64,000 nt of DNA from Haloactinomyces albus (GTDB taxonomy: Bacteria > Actinomycetota > Actinomycetes > Mycobacteriales > Pseudonocardiaceae): the NCBI RefSeq assembly GCF_031458135.1, contig NZ_JAVDXW010000002.1, positions 186,001 through 250,000 of the forward strand, read 5' to 3'. The notes under the pieces were generated by a model. It did no database searches and was not told the origin of the DNA. It was given only the letters and a program-made list of their open reading frames with translations. The position numbers were made by a program, and so were the translations under genes. The stretch's first letter is position 1, and each line of letters starts with the position of its first letter. Below, in pieces: positions 55,201 to 64,000 of this stretch.

Positions 55201-58200
55201 CGGGCACAACAGCGCCGCGGGCGGCGGCAGCCTGCTGTCCGGTCGCATCGCCTACACCCTTGGATTACAAGGGCCTGCCGTCTCCCTCGACACCGCGTGC
55301 AGTTCGTCGCTGGTGACCATGCACATGGCGATGCAGGCACTGCGGCGCGGCGAGTGCGAGCTCGCCCTCGCGGGGGGCGTCACGGTGATGTCCACCCCGA
55401 ACATGTTCGTCGAGTTCAGCCGACAGGGGGGCTTGGCACCCGACGGCCGCTGCAAGTCGTTTTCCCGGCACGCGGACGGGGTCGCGTGGTCAGAAGGGTG
55501 CGGCATCCTGTTGCTCGAACGGCTGTCCGACGCGCGGAAGAACGGGCACGACGTGCTGGCGGTGCTCCGGTCGGGCGCGATCAACCAGGACGGCCGCAGC
55601 CAGGGACTCACCGCACCGAACGGACCCTCGCAGCAGCGGGTGATCCGCGCGGCCCTCGCCGCCGGCGACCTGGCTCCATCCGACATCGACGCGGTGGAGG
55701 CGCACGGGACCGGCACGACGCTCGGCGACCCGATCGAGGCGAACGCGCTCGCCGCGACGTACGGCCGGGCGCGCACGGACGAGGCGCTCTTTGCCCTGGG
55801 ATCGGTCAAGTCCAACCTCGGTCACACGCAGGCTGCGGCCGGCGTCGCCGGTGTGATCAAGATGGTCTCGGCGCTCCAGCACGAGCAGCTGCCTCGGACC
55901 CTGCACGCCGACGAGCCGACCGAACACGTCGACTGGACCGCGGGCCACATGCTGCTTCTCTCGGAGCCGATGTCCTGGCCGCGACGGTCCGGGCACGTCC
56001 GCCGCGCCGGTGTGAGTTCCTTCGGGATCTCCGGGACGAACGCCCACGTGATCGTGGAGGAGGCACCGGAGGACGGCACCGGCCTCGACACCGTTCCCTC
56101 CTCCCGCTCGCGTGCGGGCGAGAGCGCCTCGCTCGCCCCGGTCCCGTTCGTCGTGACCGGGCACAGTGACGAGGCACTTCGGGCGAACGCGGCGCGGCTC
56201 GCCGCCCACATCGACACCTCCCAGGAGACCGCTGTCGCACTCGACGTCGCCGCCAGCCTGGTGCGCACGCGCGATGCCTTCCTGCATCGTGCGGTCGTCC
56301 CGGTGTCGGGCAACGAGGAGGCGATCGAGGCGCTGCGCGCCGTGGCCGATGGCACGCTCCCGTCGGGCGCCGTGCGAGTGACCGCCACCAGCACGCAGGC
56401 GATCTTCGTGTTCCCCGGGCAAGGCAGCCAGTACCCGGGGATGTGCCGAGCACTGCTCGACGACCCGACGTTCCGGGCGGCGCTAGCCGGCTGTGACGAC
56501 GCACTTCGCCCGCACACCGGGTTCTCCGTGCTCGAGCTCCTCGAGGCCGACGACGAGTCGCAACGCGAGGCGATGACCCGGGTGACAGTGGTCCAGCCGT
56601 TGCTGTTCGCCGTGGCGGTCGCGCTCGGTCGACTCTGGGAACACGTCGGAATCGAACCCGCCGGAGTCATCGGACACAGCCAGGGGGAGGTGGCGGCCGC
56701 TGTCGTGGCCGGGGCCCTCAGCCTCGAGGACGGCGCCCGCATAGTCCACGTCCGTAGCCGGCTCGTCGACGGTTTGGCCGGCGACAGCGGCATGGGCAGC
56801 GTCGGTCTCCCGGTCGAGGAGATTCAGCGACGGCTTCGCGACCGGGGCGGCGCGCTCTCGGTCGCGGTCGTGAACACCGCGGAGTCCACGGTGGTCGCAG
56901 GAGATCGGGAAGAGCTGGAGGCGTTCCTCGCCGAGCTCGAAGCAGAAGGGGTGTACTGCCGCAGGATCGCGGTCGACTACGCCTCCCACTCGCCGCAGGT
57001 CGATCCGATACTCCCCGCCATCAGGCACGAGCTCGCGGCGGTCTCACCGCGGAGGGCCCGCTTTCCGCTCTACTCGACGGTGCTCGGCCGACCGCTCGAC
57101 GGCCCCGAACTCGATGCCGATTACTGGGCCGACAACCTGCGTCGGCCGGTACGGCTCGACCTGGCCCTCGAATCGGTGACGTCCGGCGCGGAGACGGCCT
57201 TCGTCGAGCTGAGCGCGCATCCTCTGCTGGTCGCGCCGCTGCGGAGCGCAGGACACGACGCGGTGGTCGGCTCGCTCCACCGGGACGGCGACGCGGCGGC
57301 ACGCTTCCGCCGTGCGGTTGCCGAAACATTCGCCCACGGCCTCACCGTCGATTGGGGGGCGGTCTTCGACGGCACGGGGGCGCGATCGGTCGCGCTACCC
57401 ACCTATGCCTTCCAGCGGCAGCACTACTGGCTTCGGCTCGCGGCGACGGGACGCGGTGACGCCGCCGCATTCGGTCTCGACGCGGGTGAGCACCCGTTCC
57501 TCGGGGGGCGGACGGATCTCCCCGATGGAAGCGTGGTCTTCACCGGAAGCATCGACGTCGAGACGCACTCCTGGCTCACCGAGCACCGCGTCTTCGACAC
57601 GACGCTGGTCCCCGGTGTCGCGATCGTGGACATGGCGCTGCACGCGGCGCGGCGCGTCGACCTTGATGGCGTCGTCGACACCGTCCTCGAGGCACCGCTC
57701 GCTCTCGAGGCCGGACGACCTCGGCGGATCCAGCTCGCTGTCGGCGCACCCGAGGACGGCGGGACCCGTTCCTACGTTCTCCGGAGCAGGGGTAAGGGGC
57801 CGACCATCGAGGCGGCCCCGGACGAGCCGTGGGTTCAGCACGCGTCCGGTGTGCTGGGGCCCGCGGAGCAGCAGCCCGACAGGCTCGAATCGTGGCCGCC
57901 TGCCGGCGCCGAGCCGGTCGACGTCGAGGCACTCTACGAGCGTCTCGAGGGACGCGGCCTGTCCTACGGGCCGAATTTCCGTGGCTTGCGCAGGCTGTGG
58001 AAACGAGACGGCGTGCTCTTCGCGGATGTGGACCTGCCGGACGAGGTGAGTGCGGAGGCCGACGCCTTCGGTATGCACCCTGTGCTGTTCGACGCGGCGC
58101 TGCACGCGGTTGCCGAACCCGCACGTGACGGCGGCGGCGTATCCCTCCCGTTCGCATGGCGGGACGTGCGGCTGCACGCGGTTGGGGCGACCGCGCTCCG

Positions 58201-60244
58201 GGCCCGCATCGCCCCGGTGACCGGGGCCGACGACGGCACGAGCGAGGTGACTCTCGCGCTCTTCGATCCCGCTGGAGCGCCGGTCGCGTCCGTGGGCGCC
58301 GTCTCCGGGCAGCCGACGAGCGCGACGGGAATCCGGCGCTCTCTCCGCGGCCAGGCAACCCATCTGTACCGGATGACCGCGCCGCAGGTACTGGCCGAAG
58401 GATTCGGCGGTCCCATCGCGTTCGTCGACGTCGATCCGCGCGAACCGGATCTGGATCGTGTCGTCGAGGACACGGACACGGAAGCGGCTCGGCCCACGCT
58501 CGTCGCCCGGTGGGATTCCGTGCCGAACCCCGGAGAAGAGGCGAGCGCCGATGACATCCGCGAGGCGGCGCATCGTGGTCTTGCCTGGCTGCAGCACTGG
58601 CTCGCGGCCGAGGTGCTTGCGGAAGCAAGGGTCGTCTGGATCACGCGCCGTGCGGTCGCTCGCGACGGGGACGAATCCGCAGATCCGGGCGCGGCGACCC
58701 TCTGGGGTCTCGGACGGACGTTCCGGGAGGAGCACCCCGAACGCCTCCTCGTGCACCTCGACGTCGACGAGATGCCGAGCGACGAGGCTCTGTCGGCCCT
58801 GCTCGGCCGCCTACCGGACGGCGAGACCGAGTTCCTCCTCCGAGACGGAGAACTCGCGATGCCGAGGCTCGCTCCGGTCGAGCCGAGGGAACCGGATGTC
58901 GACGACGGGGACGCGCTCGTCCCCGCCCTGCACCCTGACGGCACGGTGCTCGTCACGGGCGGCACCGGCGGGTTGGCGCGGGTGACGAGCAGGCATCTCG
59001 TCACCCGCCACGGTGCTCGGCACCTGCTCCTGCTGTCGCGTTCGGGTCCGAACTCGCCGGGCGCCTCGGCGCTCGTCGAGGAACTCGAAGCGCTCGGCGC
59101 CGAGAAAGTCACCGCTGTCTCCTGCGACGTCTCCGATCGCGGGCAGCTGGAGGCGGCCCTCGCGTCGATCGACAAGGCACATCCACTGACCGCGGTGGTG
59201 CACACGGCCACCGTCCTGGACGACGGTCTCCTCCCCGACCTGACGCAGGCGCGGGTCGACGCGGTCCTCCGGCCGAAGGTCGACGCGGCGGTGCACCTGC
59301 ACGAACTGACCGAAGGCATGGACCTGCGTGCGTTCATGCTGTTCTCGTCGATGGCAGGCACCCTCGGCGGCGCCGCACAGGCCAACTACGCGGCCGCGAA
59401 TGCCGCCATCGACGCCCTCGCTGCGCTGCGCAGGCATCGCGGTCTCCCCGCGACCAGCCTCGCCTGGGGCAGCTGGGCCGAGGTGGGCCTCGTTGCGGTC
59501 ATGGACGAGACGTTCCAGCGCCGGATCCGGCGCTCCGGGTTCGTCCCCCTCGACCCGGAGACCGGAGTGGCGCTGCTGGACGAAGCGCTCGCCAGGCACG
59601 ACGCATACCTCGCTCCGGTGCGGCTGGACCGTGCAGCGCTGCAGCGGGCCGCGAACACGGAGCAGAGCGCGCCGGCGCCGATGCTTCGCGGACTCGTGCG
59701 ACCCCCCGCACGTCGTGCCTCGGCGATGGCAGCGGAGCGTTCGCGGCTCCTCGAGCGGCTCGGGCCTCTCCCCGAAGCCGAGCGTGAGAAGGCGGTGCTC
59801 GACGCGGTGCGCTGGGAGCTCGCTGCGGTACTCGGGCTTTCCGAACCCGCGTCCGTCGCCGTCGACCGGCCCATCCAGGAGCTCGGACTCGACTCACTCA
59901 TGGCGGTCGAGCTGCGAAACCGGTTGTCGGGTTTGGTCGGCGAGCGCCTGCCTGCCACCCTGCTGTTCGACCGGCCGGTGCCGCGCGCGCTCGCCGGCTA
60001 TCTCACCTCGCTCGTCGGGACGCCGCAGGCTGCCCCCTCACCGATCGCCGAGGCGGTCGAGCTGCTCGAGCGGACACCACTCGCCGCCCTCGACGAGGAC
60101 AGCGCGGTGGAACGGCTCCTCGATCTCGCCACGCGGCTGCGGGCGCAGCGAGAGGGGAACCAGGAGGCAGGTCGTGCTCTGGATGGTGTGGCCGACGAAG
60201 ACCTCGACGACCTCCTCGACCAAGAGATCAGGAAGCTCGAATGA
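49256..60244 (+). CDS. type I modular polyketide synthase 2: modules 3 and 4
   Basis: 3662 aa, beginning 47 bp after PKS1, with only a weak AGG before the ATG. Residues 1-33 are a coiled-coil docking helix. Module 3: KS (C206), AT (GHSIG S702, HAFH at 799, malonyl type), DH (H1010, D1181, but LLDNAFG lacks the usual Gln/His), KR (VDD at 1551, Y1608, B-type) and ACP S1776. Module 4: KS (C2015), AT (S2475, YASH at 2575, methylmalonyl), DH (H2777, D2946), KR (LDD at 3321, Y3378, B-type) and ACP S3547. The C-terminal 70 residues are a docking region ending [14 protein letters not shown]. Both modules should give alkenes, so a conjugated diene, if DH3 works. TTA codons lie at 51209, 51638 and 55265. 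Confidence 0.95.
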   Translation: MPEESDLRAYLRRVTAALQKERSRSEELRHRIDEPIAVVAMACRYPGGVRSPEGLWDLVVEGRDAVSAFPDRPMWNAEGLYDPDPDAVGTTYAREGGFVEDAGLFDPEFFGISPREAERLDPQQRLLLETSWEAIERGAITPDSLERNSTGVYVGIQHSDYAHQHLAKLDSLDGHIATGMLGSTASGRISYTLGLQGPAVSVDTACSSSLVALHLAMQGLRRGECDLAFAGGVTVMATPWAMVEFSRQKLTAPDGRCKPFSDAADGVGWSEGCGVLLLERLSDARANSREVLAVLRSSAVNQDGRSQGLTAPNGPAQERVIGAALAAGGLEPSEVDAVEAHGTGTSLGDPMEAHALLSTYGKAHSEQAPLYVGSIKSNIGHPQAAAGVAGVIKMVQALQHEELPRSLYADAPTSHVDWASGNVRLLDETVPWPHRHEHVRRAGVSSFGISGTNAHVIVEEASTPGGVETSRVEGAEADALSGAADECPVEPAVVENATPEVGAVRAIGAESEHLLSDSVLPILVSGRSESALRANAGRLAAYLAEDSGVSLVDVGLTLATRRKAFDCRASVMASSRDQAISGLRALERGARPPDVTVTAGEPSPGALGMLFTGQGSQRLGMGRGLATADPDFRADVQKIAAAFEEHLARPLLSVMWADESSEAAEYLTRTEYAQPALFTLEVALFHRLQRLGISPDVLVGHSIGELAAVHVSGGLSLPDAAMLVAARGRLMQQCRTDGAMASLQASEDEIRAVLPERVWLAAVNGPSQCVISGNADAVDQVATRFKQEGRKTRRLSVSHAFHSGHMDTALPELQQTAAKCRFSELEIPVISNITGQPLTTAELSSPNYWARHTRKTVRFQDGIDSAVAIGARTFVECGPDNTASTIATQCVPDQHPTTFIPTLHSRPGQSGEPAAFTTALGTLHTTGHQPDWHTFYEPTEASPTQLPTYAFQHEHYWLDTPVTDSGTGFGEGLGETCRWSLAGQRLVLPDGGCVHALRVGPGAQSYLADHRVFGRVVVPGAFHASILLAIAASRWPHRPVAVEDVQFVEALTFDSVDGSVPVQVHLIPEGDAPDATETFHATLASRQHDQWTTHARARLTPADEPGTTPALPPLPEALTREVAGRGMNEVLDELSALEIDWGSRWRWLRAFEGTDDARHGIFEAPRDIDAPGSPIPAGLLDNAFGVAMSLLDRLEQGTPQLPFLIERLVWTGNPAPIQSATSSGLRTQESMTRADDLVGRDAAGETVFHLHGFSAHRAPRERFLRQERQRDLFHVAFEPRSAEPSERQNGSSLVFVDTCEPDFAGLAGTSRMDTAPPAPPTLVVRWPRQEAAAEAVHATTKRALTWLQHWLDTDTLRDARVLWVTRNACTVGDGDRAASPAAAALWGIGRTLQAEHPDRSLVLLDVDETADDLLDRTLRTLPADESQLVLRAEELFVPRLIAVEDEDDSADSFPIDPDATVLVTGGTGGLGRMIAHHLVATHGVRHLLLLSRSGTEASGADDLVRELQAEGAETVMVRGCDVSVRVELDEALASVPDTRPLGAVVHAAGVVDDGLLGDLTPERTDAVLQAKVDAALHLHELTESMPLSAFVLFSSASGTFGSSAQGHYAAANAALDALALRRKALGLAATSLAWGPWAETGMAADMDEALQRRLRREWLRFIEPKTGLRLFDDALARPEATLTPVSLDRAGLTSATTVPAVLRTLVVELGARQGAVRPSASAPASGFAERFARTPESQRERIVLDAVREEVAAVLGLPHGSSVPDAQPVQDLGLDSLMAVEARNRLSALAGETLPASLLFDHPSPTALARYLIDHLATTTRPETSREIGDADSAASAPAATDEPIAIVSMACRYPGDVNSPEALWQLLTNGGDAITGFPDRPGWNTERLYDPDPEAPGRSMTGEGGFLHDAGLFDPEFFGISPREAERLDPQQRILLETCWEALERGRIPASRLEGSLTGAYIGVMYDDYFGRLGQDLANFDGHNSAAGGGSLLSGRIAYTLGLQGPAVSLDTACSSSLVTMHMAMQALRRGECELALAGGVTVMSTPNMFVEFSRQGGLAPDGRCKSFSRHADGVAWSEGCGILLLERLSDARKNGHDVLAVLRSGAINQDGRSQGLTAPNGPSQQRVIRAALAAGDLAPSDIDAVEAHGTGTTLGDPIEANALAATYGRARTDEALFALGSVKSNLGHTQAAAGVAGVIKMVSALQHEQLPRTLHADEPTEHVDWTAGHMLLLSEPMSWPRRSGHVRRAGVSSFGISGTNAHVIVEEAPEDGTGLDTVPSSRSRAGESASLAPVPFVVTGHSDEALRANAARLAAHIDTSQETAVALDVAASLVRTRDAFLHRAVVPVSGNEEAIEALRAVADGTLPSGAVRVTATSTQAIFVFPGQGSQYPGMCRALLDDPTFRAALAGCDDALRPHTGFSVLELLEADDESQREAMTRVTVVQPLLFAVAVALGRLWEHVGIEPAGVIGHSQGEVAAAVVAGALSLEDGARIVHVRSRLVDGLAGDSGMGSVGLPVEEIQRRLRDRGGALSVAVVNTAESTVVAGDREELEAFLAELEAEGVYCRRIAVDYASHSPQVDPILPAIRHELAAVSPRRARFPLYSTVLGRPLDGPELDADYWADNLRRPVRLDLALESVTSGAETAFVELSAHPLLVAPLRSAGHDAVVGSLHRDGDAAARFRRAVAETFAHGLTVDWGAVFDGTGARSVALPTYAFQRQHYWLRLAATGRGDAAAFGLDAGEHPFLGGRTDLPDGSVVFTGSIDVETHSWLTEHRVFDTTLVPGVAIVDMALHAARRVDLDGVVDTVLEAPLALEAGRPRRIQLAVGAPEDGGTRSYVLRSRGKGPTIEAAPDEPWVQHASGVLGPAEQQPDRLESWPPAGAEPVDVEALYERLEGRGLSYGPNFRGLRRLWKRDGVLFADVDLPDEVSAEADAFGMHPVLFDAALHAVAEPARDGGGVSLPFAWRDVRLHAVGATALRARIAPVTGADDGTSEVTLALFDPAGAPVASVGAVSGQPTSATGIRRSLRGQATHLYRMTAPQVLAEGFGGPIAFVDVDPREPDLDRVVEDTDTEAARPTLVARWDSVPNPGEEASADDIREAAHRGLAWLQHWLAAEVLAEARVVWITRRAVARDGDESADPGAATLWGLGRTFREEHPERLLVHLDVDEMPSDEALSALLGRLPDGETEFLLRDGELAMPRLAPVEPREPDVDDGDALVPALHPDGTVLVTGGTGGLARVTSRHLVTRHGARHLLLLSRSGPNSPGASALVEELEALGAEKVTAVSCDVSDRGQLEAALASIDKAHPLTAVVHTATVLDDGLLPDLTQARVDAVLRPKVDAAVHLHELTEGMDLRAFMLFSSMAGTLGGAAQANYAAANAAIDALAALRRHRGLPATSLAWGSWAEVGLVAVMDETFQRRIRRSGFVPLDPETGVALLDEALARHDAYLAPVRLDRAALQRAANTEQSAPAPMLRGLVRPPARRASAMAAERSRLLERLGPLPEAEREKAVLDAVRWELAAVLGLSEPASVAVDRPIQELGLDSLMAVELRNRLSGLVGERLPATLLFDRPVPRALAGYLTSLVGTPQAAPSPIAEAVELLERTPLAALDEDSAVERLLDLATRLRAQREGNQEAGRALDGVADEDLDDLLDQEIRKLE
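50318..50626 (+). repeat. KS3 copy of the identical 309-nt KS segment
   Basis: This is the partner of 45312-45620 in module 2. It ends at the GTNAHVI block that closes the KS domain. Downstream of it AT2 and AT3 are unrelated in sequence, so the shared block stops at a natural domain edge. Confidence 0.8.
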
Positions 60245-63200
60245 GCGCGCCGAAGGACGAAAAGCCGATGTCGTCAGTGACGGATCCGCAAGAAAGGGCG
60301 CGGCGCGCGGTCGCGGCGCTGCAGCAGGCCAACCAGAAACTCGGCGAGCTCAGATCGCGGGCCAACGAGCCCATCGCCGTCGTGTCGATGGCCGGGCGCT
60401 ACCCGGGTGGAGCGGACACGCCGGAGGCACTGTGGCAGCTCGTCGCGGAGGGAGACGACGCGGTCGGGGCGTTTCCGGAGAGCCGACCGGGGTGGAGCAT
60501 CGACAGCCTCTACGATCCGGACCCGGACGCCCCGGGGCGCTCGCTCACCAAGGAGGGCGGCTTCCTCGACGACGTCGACCTGTTCGATCCGGCGTTCTTC
60601 GGGATCAGCCCGAAGGAGGCGGAGCGGATGGACCCGCAACAGCGGATCCTGCTGGAGACCTGCTGGGAGCTACTCGAGCGGGCGCGCGTGCCGGTCGCGT
60701 CGCTGCAGGGCAGTCTCACCGGCGTCTACGTCGGCGCGATGTACGACGACTACTTCGCCCGGCTCGGGCGTGACCTGGCGAACTTCGACGGGCACAACGG
60801 CACCGCAGGGGGGCACAGCATCCTGTCCGGCCGCGTCTCGTACACGCTCGGCCTGCAGGGGCCTGCGATCTCCGTCGACACGGCCTGCAGCTCGTCACTG
60901 GTGACGGTCCACATGGCGATGGAAGCACTCAGGAAGGGGGAATGCGACCTCGCTCTCGCCGGTGGTGTCGCGGTGATGGCGACCCCATTCGCGTTCGTCG
61001 AGTTCAGCAGGCAACGCGGGTTGGCGCCGGACGGACGCTGCAAACCGTTCTCGGAACAGGCCGACGGGGCGGGCTGGTCCGAGGGGTGCGGCATGCTGCT
61101 CCTCGAGCGGCTGTCCGACGCGCGGGCGAACGGACACGAGGTCCTTGCGGTACTGCGGTCGGGCGCGGTCAATCAGGACGGTCGCAGCCAGGGGCTGACG
61201 GCGCCCAACGGGCCGTCACAGGAGCGCGTCATTCGTGCCGCGCTCACGGCGGCCGACCTCGGCGCCGCCGACGTCGACGTGGTGGAGGCGCACGGCACCG
61301 GAACCCCCCTCGGCGACCCGATCGAGGCCAACGCGCTGCAGGCGACCTACGGTCAGGCGCACACCGCAGAGCGGCCACTCTGGGTCGGATCGATCAAGTC
61401 GAACCTGGGACATCCGCAGGCGGCTGCCGGTGCCGCCGGTTTGATCAAAATGGTGCAGGCGCTGCGGCACGAGGAGCTTCCCCGCTCCCTGTACACCGAG
61501 TCACCGACTCCGCACGTTGACTGGTCGGCGGGACACGTCCGGCTCCTCGAGAGTTCGGTGCCGTGGCCGCGCCGAGAAGGACACGTCCGTAGGGCCGCGG
61601 TGAGCTCGTTCGGCATCTCGGGGACGAACGCCCACGTCATCCTCGAAGAGGCACCACCTGCCGAGCAGGTCGAGCACGACGGCGGCGCCGAGCCCCGATC
61701 GGCTGCCTCGCCGTTCCCGATCGTGCTCAGCGGGCACACCGAAGCGGCGCTTCGGGCGAACGCGGCACGGCTCGCCGACCTCATGGAGCCGGACCCCATG
61801 GAGTCGGGCGGACCGGCCCGCGACGAGGCTCCGGTGCTTCGCGACATTGCCTACAGCACGGTCATGACCCGCACGCCGTCGACCGAACGGCTCTGCCTTC
61901 CGGCTCGGGATCGGGGCAACGCGGTCCCGGCACTCCGCTCCGTCGCCGAAGGGTCGCTGCCTTCCGGCGCGGTGCGGGCGACCGCCCACCGCGAGCGGAC
62001 GATCTTCCTGTTCCCGGGGCAGGGCAGCCAGTACCCCGGCATGTGCCGTTCGCTTCTCGGGGACGAGACCTTCCGGGCCGCGCTCGTCGAGTGTGACGAG
62101 GCGTTGCGACCGCATGTCGGTTTCTCCGTGCTCGCGGTGCTCGAGCAGGACGATGACGCTCAGCAGGAGGCGCTGCGGAAGGTGGCGGTGGTTCAGCCGG
62201 TCCTCTTCGCGGTGGCGGTGGCGCTCGCACGGGTGTGGGCGCTATGGGGTGTCGTACCGGACGGCGTCGTCGGCCACAGCCAGGGCGAGGTGGCCGCCGC
62301 GGTGGCCGCAGGCGCGTTGAGTCTCGCCGACGGTGCACGGGTCGTCGGCGTACGCAGTCGGCTCATCGCCGGTCTCGACGGAGAAGGCGGGATGGGCAGT
62401 GTGGGGCTGCCGGTCGACGAGGTCGAACGGCGGCTCGCCGCGCGTGGCGATGACCTGTCGGTCGCGGTCGTCAACACCGCCGAGTCGACGGTCGTGGCAG
62501 GTGATTCCGCCGCGCTCGAGAGCTTCCTGACCGAGCTCGAAGCGGAGGGCATCCACTGCCGCCGGATCGCGGTCGACTACGCCTCGCACTCATCGCAGGT
62601 GGACCCGATTCTGGACGGGATTCGCGCCGAACTCGGCGGGCTGACCCCCCGTGCCGGCCACATCGCGATCTATTCAACGGTGCGGGGCGATGCCGTTGAC
62701 GGACACGTCCTCGACGCGGACTACTGGGTCGACAACCTCCGCAGGCCGGTGCGCCTCGACCGGGCACTCGACGCGCTCGCGCCTGGAGAGGAAACGGCGT
62801 TCGTCGAGCTCGGTGCCCATCCGCTGCTTGTCGCAACGCTTCGCGCCGCGGGGCACGATGCAGTCGTCGGGTCGCTGCACCGGGACGAGGACAGTGCCTC
62901 CCGCCTGCGCCACGCCGCCGCGGAACTCTTCGCGCACGGGCGGCCAATCGACTGGGCCACCGTCTACACGAGCACCGGCGCGCGGCCGGTCGACCTGCCG
63001 ACCTATGCGTTCCAGCGGCAGCACTACTGGCTGGAGCTTGCCGACGCGGGTCACGGGGACGCGTCGGCCTTCGGCCTCGATGCCGGAGAGCACCCGCTCC
63101 TCGCAGGCCGTACGGACCTCTCGGACGACACCGTCGTCTTCACGGGCAGCACCGCAGCGCTCGCTCGCCCGTGGCACGCGGAGCATCACGTCTTCGACAC

Positions 63201-64000
63201 CGCACTCCTGCCTGCCGCGACGTTCGTCGACCTCGTGCTGCACGCGGCGGACCAGGTCGGTCTCGAACGGGTCGCCGACGCCTCGATCGAGGCACCGATC
63301 CCGCTCGACGCCGGTGCGCGGCGGTTGCAGCTGGTACTCGAACCCGAGCGGGGCGGCCACCGACGCTTCACGCTGCACAGTCGCCTCGCCGACGGGCCGT
63401 GGGTGCGGAACGCGACCGGAAAGCTCGCCGAACGAACGACCGAGGCGCCCGTCACCCCCGGCGGCGGGCCGCCGCCGGGGGCCACTCCCCTCGACGTCGA
63501 CGGGCTCTACGCGTCGCTCGACGACGACGGACACGCGTACGGGCCGACCTTTCGGACGGTCACGCGGGGCTGGATCACCGACGACGAGGTCGTCGTCGAG
63601 GCGTCGCTGCCGGAGGAGGTTCAGGACGAGGCCGAGTCGTTCGGGGCGCACCCGGCGCTCGTCGAGGCGGCGCTCGCAGCCGCGACGCGAATCCTTCCCC
63701 GCTCCGACGAGGACGATACGGTGCACCTGCCGTGCACGGTCACGGACGCGATGCTCCACGCGGTCGGGGCGACGACGATCCGAGCGCGGGTGACGCGAGC
63801 AGCCGAGGGACGGGTTCGCCTCGCGCTCTTCGACCCCGCGGGCGATCCGGTCGCGACGATCGGCGCGGTGGCCACCGAGGCGGTCACGGAGGCGCGGATC
63901 CGGGAGGTGGCGGACTCGGCCGCGGCAACGGCGCCGTCGTCGCTCTATCACGTCGTCGGCGATCCCATCCCTGACGCCGTGGCGGACACGCCGACGGGAC
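60241..64000 (+). CDS. type I modular polyketide synthase 3, module 5, cut by window edge
   Basis: The ATG overlaps the PKS2 stop (ATGA) and the frame stays open to the last base, giving the first 1253 residues. Residues 1-45 form a docking helix ([20 protein letters not shown]). KS (46-470) has C216, with SMAGRYPG where the family has SMACRYPG (G52, not the catalytic Cys). AT (583-874) has S680 and YASH at 780, methylmalonyl type. DH (944-1220) keeps H982 in [10 protein letters not shown], but the second motif reads [13 protein letters not shown]1142 stands where the catalytic Asp belongs and the following His/Gln is Ala, so this DH is probably inactive. Any KR and ACP lie beyond the window. 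Confidence 0.93.
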   Translation, partial: MSAPKDEKPMSSVTDPQERARRAVAALQQANQKLGELRSRANEPIAVVSMAGRYPGGADTPEALWQLVAEGDDAVGAFPESRPGWSIDSLYDPDPDAPGRSLTKEGGFLDDVDLFDPAFFGISPKEAERMDPQQRILLETCWELLERARVPVASLQGSLTGVYVGAMYDDYFARLGRDLANFDGHNGTAGGHSILSGRVSYTLGLQGPAISVDTACSSSLVTVHMAMEALRKGECDLALAGGVAVMATPFAFVEFSRQRGLAPDGRCKPFSEQADGAGWSEGCGMLLLERLSDARANGHEVLAVLRSGAVNQDGRSQGLTAPNGPSQERVIRAALTAADLGAADVDVVEAHGTGTPLGDPIEANALQATYGQAHTAERPLWVGSIKSNLGHPQAAAGAAGLIKMVQALRHEELPRSLYTESPTPHVDWSAGHVRLLESSVPWPRREGHVRRAAVSSFGISGTNAHVILEEAPPAEQVEHDGGAEPRSAASPFPIVLSGHTEAALRANAARLADLMEPDPMESGGPARDEAPVLRDIAYSTVMTRTPSTERLCLPARDRGNAVPALRSVAEGSLPSGAVRATAHRERTIFLFPGQGSQYPGMCRSLLGDETFRAALVECDEALRPHVGFSVLAVLEQDDDAQQEALRKVAVVQPVLFAVAVALARVWALWGVVPDGVVGHSQGEVAAAVAAGALSLADGARVVGVRSRLIAGLDGEGGMGSVGLPVDEVERRLAARGDDLSVAVVNTAESTVVAGDSAALESFLTELEAEGIHCRRIAVDYASHSSQVDPILDGIRAELGGLTPRAGHIAIYSTVRGDAVDGHVLDADYWVDNLRRPVRLDRALDALAPGEETAFVELGAHPLLVATLRAAGHDAVVGSLHRDEDSASRLRHAAAELFAHGRPIDWATVYTSTGARPVDLPTYAFQRQHYWLELADAGHGDASAFGLDAGEHPLLAGRTDLSDDTVVFTGSTAALARPWHAEHHVFDTALLPAATFVDLVLHAADQVGLERVADASIEAPIPLDAGARRLQLVLEPERGGHRRFTLHSRLADGPWVRNATGKLAERTTEAPVTPGGGPPPGATPLDVDGLYASLDDDGHAYGPTFRTVTRGWITDDEVVVEASLPEEVQDEAESFGAHPALVEAALAAATRILPRSDEDDTVHLPCTVTDAMLHAVGATTIRARVTRAAEGRVRLALFDPAGDPVATIGAVATEAVTEARIREVADSAAATAPSSLYHVVGDPIPDAVADTPTG

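Noticed and set aside
34887-64000. Assignment to a known macrolide or polyether
   Set aside because: The visible domain order (loading, full reduction, KR, DH-KR, DH-KR, then DH) is shared by several families and only part of the cluster is present. I could not name the compound.
1-64000. tRNA, rRNA or CRISPR features
   Set aside because: I saw no cloverleaf-like pattern with a CCA-proximal arm, no rRNA sequence and no regularly spaced repeats.

Overview
This window is high-GC DNA from a filamentous actinomycete. The GC-rich third codon positions, many GTG starts, overlapping stop/start pairs and actinobacterial families (DUF3224, CU044_5270, an Rv0909-like antitoxin, a family 2B encapsulin) all point that way. 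A Pseudonocardiales genus such as Saccharopolyspora is my guess, not something the sequence proves. I see no tRNA, rRNA or CRISPR array.

Layout. From 0.2 to 7.1 kb lies a minus-strand metabolic and transport stretch: an LhgO-type oxidase, aldehyde dehydrogenase and aldo/keto reductase remnants, a PadR-small membrane protein-APC permease operon with a matching operator, and a short-ferredoxin, MFS-exporter, broken-ureohydrolase operon. From 7.5 to 10.5 kb two co-transcribed SPFH (band 7) membrane proteins end in a strong hairpin. From 10.5 to 33.5 kb the region is mosaic. Intact genes there are a DUF3224 protein, a four-helix membrane protein, a GGDEF-EAL protein, an AbrB/PIN toxin-antitoxin pair, an ECF sigma factor with a CU044_5270 partner, a Ser/Arg-rich peptide with a Ser/Thr kinase, an Rv0909-like antitoxin, a histidine kinase and response regulator, a prenyl synthase and a hydrolase. 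These are interleaved with many decayed fragments: integrase, HD-domain, resolvase, dimethylformamidase-like, protoglobin, ABC exporter, isopentenyl-diphosphate isomerase, encapsulin, NYN and ImmA/IrrE. A sharply bounded 1467-bp IS4-type insertion sequence with a 10-bp target duplication also lies here.

From 33.8 kb to the right edge is the start of a type I modular polyketide cluster: a type II thioesterase, then three giant synthase genes on the plus strand, the last cut by the window edge. PKS1 has a loading module (KS with Arg in place of the active Cys, AT, ACP), module 1 (KS-AT-DH-ER-KR-ACP) and module 2 (KS-AT-KR-ACP). PKS2 has module 3 (KS-AT-DH-KR-ACP, malonyl-type AT) and module 4 (KS-AT-DH-KR-ACP). 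PKS3 begins module 5 (KS-AT-DH...). All extender ATs except AT3 carry the methylmalonyl YASH motif. The genes are coupled or closely spaced, carry docking regions at their ends, and contain TTA codons. The predicted early chain is a reduced methyl-branched unit, a hydroxyl-bearing unit, then two conjugated alkenes. I could not assign the product to a known compound.

The most interesting items are the Arg-substituted loading KS, the swapped-looking AT3-DH3 block, the terpene-type encapsulin remnant beside an intact cargo prenyl synthase, the SPFH pair, and the Ser/Arg peptide coupled to a kinase.
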